From NCBI RefSeq assembly GCF_007991655.1, contig NZ_BJYT01000006.1:248001-312000 (forward strand): DNA of 64,000 bases, given 5' to 3'. The position numbers and the translations under genes are program-made. Shown piece after piece: positions 44,701-51,518 of the stretch. The stretch is from Segetibacter aerophilus (lineage in GTDB: Bacteria; Bacteroidota; Bacteroidia; Chitinophagales; Chitinophagaceae). The notes under the pieces were generated by a model. The model was not told the origin of the DNA. It did no database searches and saw only the letters and a list, made by a program, of their open reading frames with translations. Each line of letters starts with the position of its first letter. Position 1 is the first letter of the stretch.

Positions 44701-45582
44701 ATGTTTTTAGAAAAATATCAAACAATAGGAGTAGCATCAGATGAAGCCAAGTTAAAATTAGCTGCTATTCTTTTCGATAAAGTTTGTTGTACAGTAAAAG
44801 ACATCCCGGTTCCAAAAAACCTGCAAGCCCCTTTTCTTTTAGATGATAAGGAACTCGACACTATTCATTCTCATATCTCAAATCAGATTGAGAAGGGTTT
44901 CATGGATGTTTACAGAGAAAGATTCATGGACAAGTACGTTAAAAAAGAACAGACTATAAGTAGAGATAAGGTAATAGAACATATGGAAGCATTTGCAACC
45001 GAACCTGTTTCAAAGTTTCGTAACCTTATTGTTGTGGAAGCATCTAAAAAGCTTTTTGGAAATAAGACGTTGCCAATACCAATATTCAACCAAACAATCT
45101 TTCAAGATTATCTTGAAAATGATTACCGAAATCAATTAATGTTAGACAAAGTCGAAGTAGAAATTATAAATGCACCCATTATCGTTGCTTCAGAATTACA
45201 ATGGAGCCAGATATCGGAGGCAAAAAAGGATTCCGACTTTAATAAAAAAGTAAAACGTTTTTCGCTCTTTATCAATAAGAATTACAAAGGAAAGGACATT
45301 TCGTTTATTATTGATGACCTCTCAATTCAGATTGAAGATTATAAAGAGGCTTGCAATAAACACGGTATTAGACTTGCAAACGAAACGTTCAAATCACTAT
45401 CAACTTCCAAGTCATTATTTGGTACAGTAGCAGTAGTACTTTGCTCATTGTTACTAAAAATGCCAGAATATGCAATTGTATCAGGTTTAGCCGGAGCATC
45501 ACTGGAGCTCTTGAATTTGAAAGTCACCGTAAATCAATTTACAGATAACTTTGAGACTTTCGTTTCACAAAGCCCCATTTAG
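44701..45582 (+). CDS. Cassette 3: hypothetical protein with C-terminal membrane hairpin
   Basis: A 293-residue protein with a long soluble helical/acidic region (1-235) and a C-terminal hydrophobic hairpin (about 240-275; LFGTVAVVLCSLLLKMPEYA, IVSGLAGASLELLNL). No catalytic motif visible. The ATG lies 29 bases after the right box of site B. Its two boundary boxes, GTTAGCTGT and ACAGCTAAC, are exact reverse complements. Function unknown. Confidence 0.8.
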   Translation: MFLEKYQTIGVASDEAKLKLAAILFDKVCCTVKDIPVPKNLQAPFLLDDKELDTIHSHISNQIEKGFMDVYRERFMDKYVKKEQTISRDKVIEHMEAFATEPVSKFRNLIVVEASKKLFGNKTLPIPIFNQTIFQDYLENDYRNQLMLDKVEVEIINAPIIVASELQWSQISEAKKDSDFNKKVKRFSLFINKNYKGKDISFIIDDLSIQIEDYKEACNKHGIRLANETFKSLSTSKSLFGTVAVVLCSLLLKMPEYAIVSGLAGASLELLNLKVTVNQFTDNFETFVSQSPI

Positions 45583-45626
45583 TTGATTTTGGAAATTGAC
45601 AAGATGAAAGACAGAAAATGAAGACT

Positions 45627-45763
45627 ACAGCTAACAGCATGTTTATGTAATACTGGCGGAAGAACATAAACCAATCTTTCTATCTTTTATCATCATCAAC
45701 AAGTTTTTGGAACATTAGTATTTTAAATACCAGTACTACATAAACACGTTCAACGTTATAAGC
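45627..45763 (+). other. attC-like site C
   Basis: Left box ACAGCTAAC (45627-45635), arm GTTTATGTAATACTGGC (45641-45657), inverse arm CCAGTACTACATAAAC (45730-45745), right box GTTATAAGC (45755-45763). Confidence 0.85.
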
Positions 45764-45777
45764 AACCTTGAAAACAC

Positions 45778-46185
45778 TTGTTTAAACCCGAACACTACGT
45801 ATTGATTTTATGCTGCCTACTGTTAACGAGCTGTTTCTTTGACAGTAGGTTTGAGACTATTAAAGGGGAGTATCAAATAGGGTGGATTGATGTAAGCGAA
45901 AGCCGTGCTATTTATAATCAAGAGAGGTTAATTACTCCATATGTTTTTGCCGTAGGGCATAATTCAAGATTTATCATTGCTAAACAACATCCTTCCACTG
46001 ATTTCCCTAAAAATTCTATTGATAAAAGCATAACCAATTACTTTGCAATTGACATGTCTAAAAATCCGTATCCAGGTCAAGATGGAATATATGGTCCAAT
46101 GCCCAAAGCAGAATTTGATAATTTTTGCAATAGAGAAAATATCAACAATATTGAGTTCGATATGACTTATGATGGAGTACCGTAA
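45778..46185 (+). CDS. Cassette 4: small lipoprotein
   Basis: A 135-residue predicted lipoprotein: a short N-terminus, hydrophobic YVLILCCLLL and lipobox LTSC, so the mature protein would begin at Cys19. The rest is soluble (GEYQIGWIDVSESRAIYNQE, FAVGHNSRFIIAKQHP). The start appears to be TTG at 45778, because an in-frame stop lies 9 bases upstream and no ATG precedes the signal. Boundary boxes GTTATAAGC and GCTTATAAC are exact reverse complements. Function unknown. Confidence 0.75.
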   Translation: MFKPEHYVLILCCLLLTSCFFDSRFETIKGEYQIGWIDVSESRAIYNQERLITPYVFAVGHNSRFIIAKQHPSTDFPKNSIDKSITNYFAIDMSKNPYPGQDGIYGPMPKAEFDNFCNRENINNIEFDMTYDGVP

Positions 46186-46189
46186 GGCT

Positions 46190-46326
46190 GCTTATAACAA
46201 CAGCTTCTATGCAATAGTGGCTTTAGGAATAGACTTAAACTGAATATCTTTAATGAGCTTTAGAACAGCAGTAAGGCAGTAGTGCAACGAATACCGCTAC
46301 TGCATAAAGCTGAAAAGCGTTAGGCG
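46190..46326 (+). other. attC-like site D
   Basis: Left box GCTTATAAC (46190-46198), arm AGCTTCTATGCAATAGTGGC (46202-46221), inverse arm CCGCTACTGCATAAAGCT (46294-46311), right box GCGTTAGGC (46317-46325). The right box GTTAGGC is a perfect GTTRRRY. Confidence 0.9.
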
Positions 46327-46357
46327 TAAGTTTATTGGAACATTGTAACTAATAAGA

Positions 46358-46801
46358 ATGGAAAAGATTAAAGCAGGGATTGAACATTATGGTTGGTATG
46401 TTATACAGGTTTTAGAAGATGACAATAATCCTCCGTTTGGCTATTCTATTGGCCTATTTGAAACATTCGGACATCCTGAGGTTTTGATAGTAGGTCTTAA
46501 ACTTGAATTGATCCATTCTCTTATTAATATAATTGGCGAACAAATTAGAAACGGAGAAACTTTTCAAGAAAGCCATTTTTATTCAGACATCTTAACCAAT
46601 TATCAGTGTTACTTTACTTCTGTCAATCCTGAGAGTTATAATGACTATGTTTATCAGGCAATTAATTACTATAACGAAAGCAATTTCCCATTATTACAAT
46701 ATATCTATCCTACGGTTAAAGGCATTTATCCCTGGGAGGCAGAATGGCCTGAAGAAATTGCTTACTTACAACCTATTTTAGGTAAATCTCCCTACGCCTA
46801 A
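46358..46801 (+). CDS. Cassette 5: DUF4262 family protein
   Basis: A 147-residue protein of the DUF4262 type: IKAGIEHYGWYVIQVLEDDN, then PPFGYSIGLFETFGHPEVLI and the C-terminal YPWEAEWPEEIAYLQPILG. The domain has no established function but is widespread in variable gene pools. The stop codon TAA lies inside the box GCCTAAC of the next site, the tight gene-to-attC packing typical of cassettes. Boundary boxes GTTAGGCGTA and TACGCCTAAC are exact reverse complements over ten bases. Confidence 0.88.
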   Translation: MEKIKAGIEHYGWYVIQVLEDDNNPPFGYSIGLFETFGHPEVLIVGLKLELIHSLINIIGEQIRNGETFQESHFYSDILTNYQCYFTSVNPESYNDYVYQAINYYNESNFPLLQYIYPTVKGIYPWEAEWPEEIAYLQPILGKSPYA

Positions 46802-46930
46802 CAACAGCTTCCATGCAATAGTGGCTTTAGTGATAACGTTAAACAGAATATCTTTAATGAGCTTTACAACAGTAGTGGATGATACAAATATTACTGCCAC
46901 TACTAGATAAAGCCGAAACACGTGGGTTGC
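46796..46930 (+). other. attC-like site E
   Basis: Left box GCCTAAC (46796-46802, a perfect RYYYAAC), arm AGCTTCCATGCAATAGTGGC (46806-46825), inverse arm GCCACTACTAGATAAAGC (46896-46913), right box GTGGGTTGC (46922-46930). Close relative of site D, sharing TATCTTTAATGAGCTTTA in the interior. Confidence 0.9.
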
Positions 46931-46939
46931 AATTTTTTT

Positions 46940-47485
46940 ATGACACATCCTATACTTCCAATCTTAATAGGAATAATTTCTTTTCTACTTTTTGTTTTCT
47001 ATTTGGTGACAGGGATTAAAAGGAAAAATTTTTTTCGATTTATTTCTTCGTTAGCCTTCGTTCTGGTTTTAGTTTTATGTTTTTTGTGGCTCGGAATTTT
47101 AGCAGCAGGGAAAGCGACTTCCAAAGCGACGGAAGCAATAGACAGAGTTAAGAGTAAATTCGCATCGAGAACCGGAGGAGAAATATACTTAGCATTATTT
47201 GGGGAACCAACTGTCAGCTGCTTGAAAGTTGTCAATAAAACAGACCAAATTGTACCAAAACTTGATTGCTGTATATTGTTGGAATTTAAAACTTGTCCAG
47301 AAGAACTGCGAAGGATAATTAGCCTTGAAAACTATCACTCCGAAGTTTATGACTCCAAGGACACGGCTCAGTATATCCCGACTTATAGTCCTAAACCTAG
47401 GTGGTGGACACCAAATAATTTAAACAAAACGGTTATGGTTTTAAGGAGCTATAATTCGGATAATCCAAATCGAGACAAGTTTTAA
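46940..47485 (+). CDS. Cassette 6: hypothetical two-span membrane protein
   Basis: 181 residues from the ATG at 46940; the GTG at 46922 lies inside the right box of site E and is rejected. Two transmembrane helices (PILPILIGIISFLLFVFYLV and SLAFVLVLVLCFLWLGILAA) precede a soluble C-terminal domain with a Cys pair (LDCCILLEFKTCPEELRRII). Function unknown. Boundary boxes GTGGGTTGC and GCAACCAAC match at 8 of 9 positions as reverse complements. Confidence 0.78.
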   Translation: MTHPILPILIGIISFLLFVFYLVTGIKRKNFFRFISSLAFVLVLVLCFLWLGILAAGKATSKATEAIDRVKSKFASRTGGEIYLALFGEPTVSCLKVVNKTDQIVPKLDCCILLEFKTCPEELRRIISLENYHSEVYDSKDTAQYIPTYSPKPRWWTPNNLNKTVMVLRSYNSDNPNRDKF

Positions 47486-47539
47486 TTTTTGCGAGTGACA
47501 GTACCCGTGCGTATTATTGCGATATGGCAGATTAAAACT

Positions 47540-47640
47540 GCAACCAACGGTGTGTTTACAAATTGTGGCTGGACGTCAAGCATTCAGCTATAAATCGCTA
47601 TTTTGCCTTTGTGGTTAATCGAAACTAAGTTTCCAAATAC
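47540..47640 (+). other. attC-like site F, right half lost
   Basis: Left box GCAACCAAC (47540-47548) and arm GTGTTTACAAATTGTGGC (47552-47569) are followed by the interior shared with sites A and B. The similarity breaks after AAGTTT near 47632, and no inverse arm or GTTRRRY box follows. Confidence 0.7.
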
Positions 47641-47706
47641 CAAAGATTTTAAAAGCTCCTTTACCTCACTAAAGTTTCAGTTACTTTCTAATCAATTGTT
47701 ACTAAA

Positions 47707-47726
47707 GTTACCCCTACAGTTCCCCC
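47707..47726 (+). repeat. Subterminal 20-bp repeat, right copy
   Basis: GTTACCCCTACAGTTCCCCC, 19/20 identical to 30036-30055 and in the same orientation, 54 bases inside the right att repeat. Confidence 0.7.
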
Positions 47727-47779
47727 TAGTTACTTTTATTCTTTCAAAACGTTGGTAATAAACAACTTAACATCGGTAG

Positions 47780-47796
47780 TTGTAGCCTTGACAGGA
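47780..47796 (+). other. Right island attachment site inside tRNA-Arg 3' end
   Basis: TTGTAGCCTTGACAGGA, the second copy of the 17-bp direct repeat. On the minus strand it covers the end of the T arm, the acceptor 3' strand and the discriminator of tRNA-Arg, so the tRNA remains intact. Confidence 0.9.
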
Positions 47797-47854
47797 ATCG
47801 AACCTGTATCTAAAGTTTAGGAAACTTCTATTCTATCCATTGAACTACAAGGCC
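47783..47854 (-). tRNA. tRNA-Arg (anticodon CCT)
   Basis: Hand-folded cloverleaf on the minus strand, 72 bases: acceptor GGCCTTG/CAAGGCT (one G-U), D stem GTTC/GAAT, anticodon stem GAAGT/ACTTT with loop TTCCTAA (anticodon CCT, reading AGG), a 4-base variable region, T arm ACAGG-TTCGATT-CCTGT and discriminator A. CCA is not encoded. Its 3' end is the island integration target, and its probable terminator is now 17.9 kb away at 29848-29890. Confidence 0.95.
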
Positions 47855-47924
47855 TCTTAAATTCCGGCAAAAATAATCGTTTCTCGCATTCGATTTATAG
47901 CTATTTTTCCTCCAAACTATTTTT

Positions 47925-48389
47925 ATGATAAAGACATTGCTCCGCCATTTATTAATTCTAGGCATTTTTACAACTACTACTTACAACGCAAATGCACAAA
48001 CTAAAAAGCCGGTGATGTTAAACCATATTGCAGTGTATGTAAAAGACCTGCAAGCAATGACCGAATTTTATAGAACTATTGTTGGGATAGATACAATGCC
48101 CGAGCCTTTCCACGACGGAAGGCATTCTTGGTTCCCGATAGCTGAGCATAGCCAACTTCATTTTATTAAAGGAGCAAAAGACATCACACCTCATGATAAA
48201 AACGCGCACTTATGTTTTACGGTAAGCTCTGTGGATGAATTTGTAAAACGTTTAATCGCGGCAAAAATTCATTACGAGGATTGGCCCGGAAAAGCTAATT
48301 CTATTACCACCAGGGTTGATGGCGTGAAGCAGGTTTATTTCCAGGACCCGGAGAACTATTGGGTTGAAATTAATGACGATAAGTATTAA
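47925..48389 (+). CDS. Exported VOC-fold protein
   Basis: A 154-residue protein with a signal peptide (1-24, ending NANAQ) and one VOC module: VMLNHIAVYVKDLQAMTEFY begins the fold, with possible metal ligands His34 region, HFIKGAKDITPHDKNAHLCF and a terminal Glu in YWVEINDD. Family members include glyoxalases and dioxygenases; periplasmic versions are usually uncharacterised. It is the first core gene to the right of the island. Confidence 0.9.
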   Translation: MIKTLLRHLLILGIFTTTTYNANAQTKKPVMLNHIAVYVKDLQAMTEFYRTIVGIDTMPEPFHDGRHSWFPIAEHSQLHFIKGAKDITPHDKNAHLCFTVSSVDEFVKRLIAAKIHYEDWPGKANSITTRVDGVKQVYFQDPENYWVEINDDKY

Positions 48390-48414
48390 CAACTGATCAT
48401 GTAATCTTACATGG

Positions 48415-48440
48415 TTGTCTTTAATTCGCGCTTATCTTTG
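48415..48440 (+). promoter_or_regulatory. Promoter of the TPR-like gene
   Basis: TTG at 48415-48417 and TATCTTTG at 48433-48440 (a full TAnnTTTG match). Spacing of 15 is slightly short. The ATG is 17 bases downstream of the -7 element. Confidence 0.6.
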
Positions 48441-48457
48441 CAGCCCAATTTTAAAAT

Positions 48458-49108
48458 ATGAAGTTTTATAACCTTTTAATAAAGTACCGTTTTTATTTAA
48501 GCATCCTGGCTCTTGTTCTGGCAATCATCGTAAATATCAGTGCAGGCTTTTGGGCCTCTTTCATTCTTTATTTCCTCGCTGTAATAGGTTTGGCAAGTCA
48601 TTTCTTCATTGGCCCGCTTCGTCTTATCCAGGAGCCGATGGAACAGGGTAACATGGAAGAAGTGCAGAAGATAATGGCTTCCATTTGGTTCCCGAACTTG
48701 CTATACAAGCCTATTCGTTCTACCTATTATACTCTCAAAGGCAACCTTGCCATGATGGACCAAGATTTCGACTCTGCTGAAAAGCATATGAAAAAGAGTT
48801 TAGACTTGGGGTCACCGATGGCAGAAGCTGAAGGCGCCAACAAACTACAACTTGGAATGATGGCTTTGCAAAAAGGCGATATGAAGACTGGAGAAAGTTA
48901 TGTGCGGCAGGCTATTCGTGCTGGCATTGCTGATAAGGAGAGCCAAGCTGTTGCTTTTTTAAGCATGTGTCAAATCTTTATGAACAAAAGAGAGTTCCGG
49001 GCCGCCAAAGACTACTTCAGAAAAGCCAAAGCATTAAAGCCGACTACGAAGCAGGTAACTGACCAGATAAAAGAAATTGAAAAATATATTTCCAGAATGC
49101 CTGGATAA
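48458..49108 (+). CDS. Membrane-anchored tetratricopeptide-like protein
   Basis: A 216-residue protein with two N-terminal transmembrane helices (about 12-30 and 33-53), then a soluble helical-repeat domain with TPR pattern (YTLKGNLAMMDQDFDSAEKHMKKSLDLG, LQLGMMALQKGDMKTGESYVRQAIRAG, AAKDYFRKAKALKPTTKQV). Probably a membrane-bound scaffold facing the cytoplasm. It has its own promoter and is not part of an evident operon. Confidence 0.82.
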   Translation: MKFYNLLIKYRFYLSILALVLAIIVNISAGFWASFILYFLAVIGLASHFFIGPLRLIQEPMEQGNMEEVQKIMASIWFPNLLYKPIRSTYYTLKGNLAMMDQDFDSAEKHMKKSLDLGSPMAEAEGANKLQLGMMALQKGDMKTGESYVRQAIRAGIADKESQAVAFLSMCQIFMNKREFRAAKDYFRKAKALKPTTKQVTDQIKEIEKYISRMPG

Positions 49109-49136
49109 AATTTTAGAAACGATTGTGTTGCTAGCT

Positions 49137-49403
49137 CTATTTCTTCACTATAGTAAGATTGTCTTTTAGCTCTTCAAACGTTTTTTTATATGATGCCGGA
49201 ATCTTTTCCCAATCAATGGAAATAGTTCCGGCATTATACTTTAACTGATAATCTGATGCATCTCTTCTTTGACCCGGCCCATCGTCTTTACTCTCTATTG
49301 CCTGTATCAGTTCTTTCAACTCAGCACTTGTCCAATTAACCTCTTTTTCGGCTTTTTTCGTAATTGGAATGATTCCACCGGTTCTTAGAAGTGTAATACG
49401 CAT
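49137..49403 (-). CDS. Emfourin-type protease inhibitor (protealysin inhibitor family)
   Basis: 88 residues from the ATG at 49403 (MRITLLRTGGIIPITKKAEK). The short N-terminal strand with Gly-Gly, the central TSAELKELIQAIES helix and the C-terminal DYQLKYNAGTISIDW fit the emfourin fold, small cytoplasmic inhibitors of M4 proteases. It starts only 7 bases after the stop of an M4 protease of the protealysin type, the usual protease-inhibitor pairing. A TTG-started extension overlapping the protease is rejected. Confidence 0.82.
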   Translation of the reverse strand: MRITLLRTGGIIPITKKAEKEVNWTSAELKELIQAIESKDDGPGQRRDASDYQLKYNAGTISIDWEKIPASYKKTFEELKDNLTIVKK

Positions 49404-49410
49404 AATTATT

Positions 49411-50505
49411 TTATTTGACTTTGGCTGCATTCCAGCCATCTGTTACGGCTTTAGCCTCCAGGCTTTTTGTGCCGTATAGTTGTCCTGCTATTTTTATAGT
49501 TAGTTTTCTCATGTCACTAAAACTCGCGTTCTTCTTTAGATTTGTTTTGTCCGTTAAAGCTGTGTACCAAATTTTACCGGCTTTCTCCCATGCAAACCCT
49601 CCCATATTAAAGGCTGCAACATAAAAAGCAAAATTTGGAATCCCTGAATTATAGTGCACTCCTCCCCAGTCGCCAGACGAGGTATCGGGAAGCTTTACAA
49701 ATCCATCCATGGTTGCAGGTTGAGGATCGTCACCGAGCTCGGGATGATTTCTATACCCGGTTCCCGGCTCTTTCATACTTCTTAACGCGTACTCGTTTCC
49801 TAATAAAACGTTTTCGCCGATTAACCAGTTCGACTTTTTCACATCCTGGTTTAGCATCCGTTGCTTAATTAAGATTCCAAAAACATCGGAGAACGATTCG
49901 TTCAGCGCTCCCGATTGCAAATGGTATTCGAGATTGGCTTCGTACTGGGTAACTCCATGAGTAAGTTCGTGACCTATAACATCGATGTCGGTTGTAAAGC
50001 TACCGAAGATAGTGCCGTCACCATCTCCGAAGATCATTCTTCGACCATCCCAAAAGGCGTTGTCGTATTTCTTATCATAGTGAACATACTGTTGAATAGT
50101 CAGGCCGAGATTATCGACAGAATTGCGCCCAAAAAGTTCGTAGTAAAACTTCCATGTTCCGCTACCTGCGTTGATAACGTTTTTAGCATCTTTATCGGTT
50201 GGAAGTTTAGGAGAAGTGTCGCTCCAAAGAAGTGTTGCACCCGTAGTACTTGCTTTTCTGTTGCAGCTATACACTTCCATTTTCAAAACCGGCACCTTGG
50301 TTGGTTTCTTTGCTACTGCACATAGTATCGCTTGTTCTGTTGCACTGGTATCTTTAAAAAATTCACGATCACTTCTTAATCTGAAACTTCGAAACTTGGT
50401 ATTAACAGCAATTTTTGATAGGTTTTTATTTTCAGAGTCGACTAACTTGTCGGTGAGGTAAGGAGGTAAAATGCATTGAATCGGGGAGAAGTGATTTTTA
50501 CACAT
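49411..50505 (-). CDS. Protealysin-like M4 family metallopeptidase
   Basis: 364 residues from the ATG at 50505 (MCKNHFSPIQCILPPYLTDK). There is no signal peptide; the short propeptide with the PPYL motif is typical of protealysin-type enzymes rather than thermolysins with long FTP propeptides. The zinc site is intact: HELTHGVTQYE (His179, Glu180, His183) and the third ligand Glu203 in GALNESFSDVFG. A C-terminal M4 helical domain follows. It probably acts on cytoplasmic or translocated targets and is held in check by the adjacent inhibitor. Confidence 0.92.
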   Translation of the reverse strand: MCKNHFSPIQCILPPYLTDKLVDSENKNLSKIAVNTKFRSFRLRSDREFFKDTSATEQAILCAVAKKPTKVPVLKMEVYSCNRKASTTGATLLWSDTSPKLPTDKDAKNVINAGSGTWKFYYELFGRNSVDNLGLTIQQYVHYDKKYDNAFWDGRRMIFGDGDGTIFGSFTTDIDVIGHELTHGVTQYEANLEYHLQSGALNESFSDVFGILIKQRMLNQDVKKSNWLIGENVLLGNEYALRSMKEPGTGYRNHPELGDDPQPATMDGFVKLPDTSSGDWGGVHYNSGIPNFAFYVAAFNMGGFAWEKAGKIWYTALTDKTNLKKNASFSDMRKLTIKIAGQLYGTKSLEAKAVTDGWNAAKVK

Positions 50506-50650
50506 ACAGTAGTTAGTTTTAAAAAGAATAAAGAGGTTGTTGAAGATAATATTAAAGGCGAGTTTATACAAACACAATTTTAGGGAGCTGGAGGGATGGA
50601 CGTCCTTAGATCTTTTGCGTTTACAAACTTTAAGCTATCAATTTAGCACT

Positions 50651-50670
50651 GTTGTGTCACTCACTTGTAC
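50651..50670 (-). repeat. Interspersed 20-bp repeat, copy 4
   Basis: The minus-strand copy of GTACAAGTGAGTGACACAAC, 20/20, between the M4 protease and SRPBCC genes. Confidence 0.9.
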
Positions 50671-50768
50671 CGTTATTAACTAGTGGGCACGAGGTGAGTT
50701 ACGCCAAACAGTTTTTAAAAGCTTTGAAGGTATTTTCGTGTAGTTCCCTAAATAAGAAAAAGTGGCAG

Positions 50769-51248
50769 TTATCCTTGTGACTTAAATTCTCCAAATCTTT
50801 GAACTACTGATTGGTAGCGGAAATCAAATATTTGTTGGAGCTGTTTTTTTATGAATAAGCTATTTGCCATGTCTCCCAAAAACCAGAAAGGAATTTTATA
50901 GTGTACTATGTCGGTCATTTCTACACCACCTGCAACTTCTTTAAAATGGTGTTGGTGATGCCATAGGCTATATGGTCCAAATCTTTGCTCGTCGATAAAA
51001 TAGCTGTTATCTTTTACGTGTGTAATCTCCGTCATCCAGTACACGGGAATGCCGAAAAGAGGCTTAACGGTATATTCTATAATCTGCCCCTCATACATCC
51101 GTTCGCCGTGGTGTTTACTTCTTATCGTAAAACCCATATAAGCGGGTGTGATGTCTTTTAAGTTATCCGGTCTGCTAAAAAAGGCCCATGCTTCATTTAA
51201 AGTTATAGGGATAGTTTGAACCGTTTTTAAAGAGTACACCTTAGACAT
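50769..51248 (-). CDS. SRPBCC (START-like) ligand-binding protein
   Basis: 159 residues from the ATG at 51248 (MSKVYSLKTVQTIPITLNEA). It has the helix-grip pattern: WAFFSRPDNLKDITPAYMGF, a beta-sheet core (YTVKPLFGIPVYWMTEITHV, FGPYSLWHHQHHFKEV) and the long C-terminal helix. SRPBCC proteins bind hydrophobic ligands, and many act as cyclases or lipid carriers. The ligand is unknown; it is encoded alone between sparse regions. Confidence 0.88.
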   Translation of the reverse strand: MSKVYSLKTVQTIPITLNEAWAFFSRPDNLKDITPAYMGFTIRSKHHGERMYEGQIIEYTVKPLFGIPVYWMTEITHVKDNSYFIDEQRFGPYSLWHHQHHFKEVAGGVEMTDIVHYKIPFWFLGDMANSLFIKKQLQQIFDFRYQSVVQRFGEFKSQG

Positions 51249-51424
51249 GCTTTTAGAATTAGTCAGTACTAACAATACCAGCAATGAAAGGTTTATAAAC
51301 TTTATGAGCTTGAAAAAAAATGGGCTAAAATTATCAAATGTAAGAAGTCGTTAATGCTGCAAACGGGAATGGCAGAATCGATGTTTTTCGAATGCTTTTT
51401 TAAAAGAAGAATAACGATTTGCGG

Positions 51425-51450
51425 TAGAAGTGTGCGACGCAACGATGACG
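51425..51450 (+). repeat. Divergent relative of the interspersed repeat
   Basis: TAGAAGTGTGCGACGCAACG, compared with copy 6 (TAGAAGTGAGTGACACAACC), differs at only a few positions; the following ATGACG matches the flank of copy 2. Probably an older or variant copy. Confidence 0.5.
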
Positions 51451-51518
51451 ATTGGTGTACAAATGCACAATCAAAAAAAGAATTTAGACTAAAACCAAAG
51501 GCCTCTCAGCCTCTTACT

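Larger units (their letters stand above)
29900..47796. mobile_element. Integrated genomic island at tRNA-Arg(CCU), about 17.9 kb
   Basis: The island is bounded by a 17-bp perfect direct repeat, with a tyrosine recombinase just inside the left end and the target tRNA at the right end. Inside are an integration/replication module (30.1-34.4 kb), a region of duplicated and decayed small genes (34.4-42.4 kb) and a cassette array with attC-like sites (43.1-47.6 kb). No conjugation, capsid or tail genes are visible, so it is not a self-transmissible ICE or complete prophage as read here. The 20-bp interspersed repeat common in the flanks is absent inside. Confidence 0.88.

Noticed and set aside
46922-46939. 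GTG start for cassette gene 6
   Set aside because: The GTG is part of the right box of attC-like site E; the ATG at 46940 starts a clean transmembrane N-terminus.
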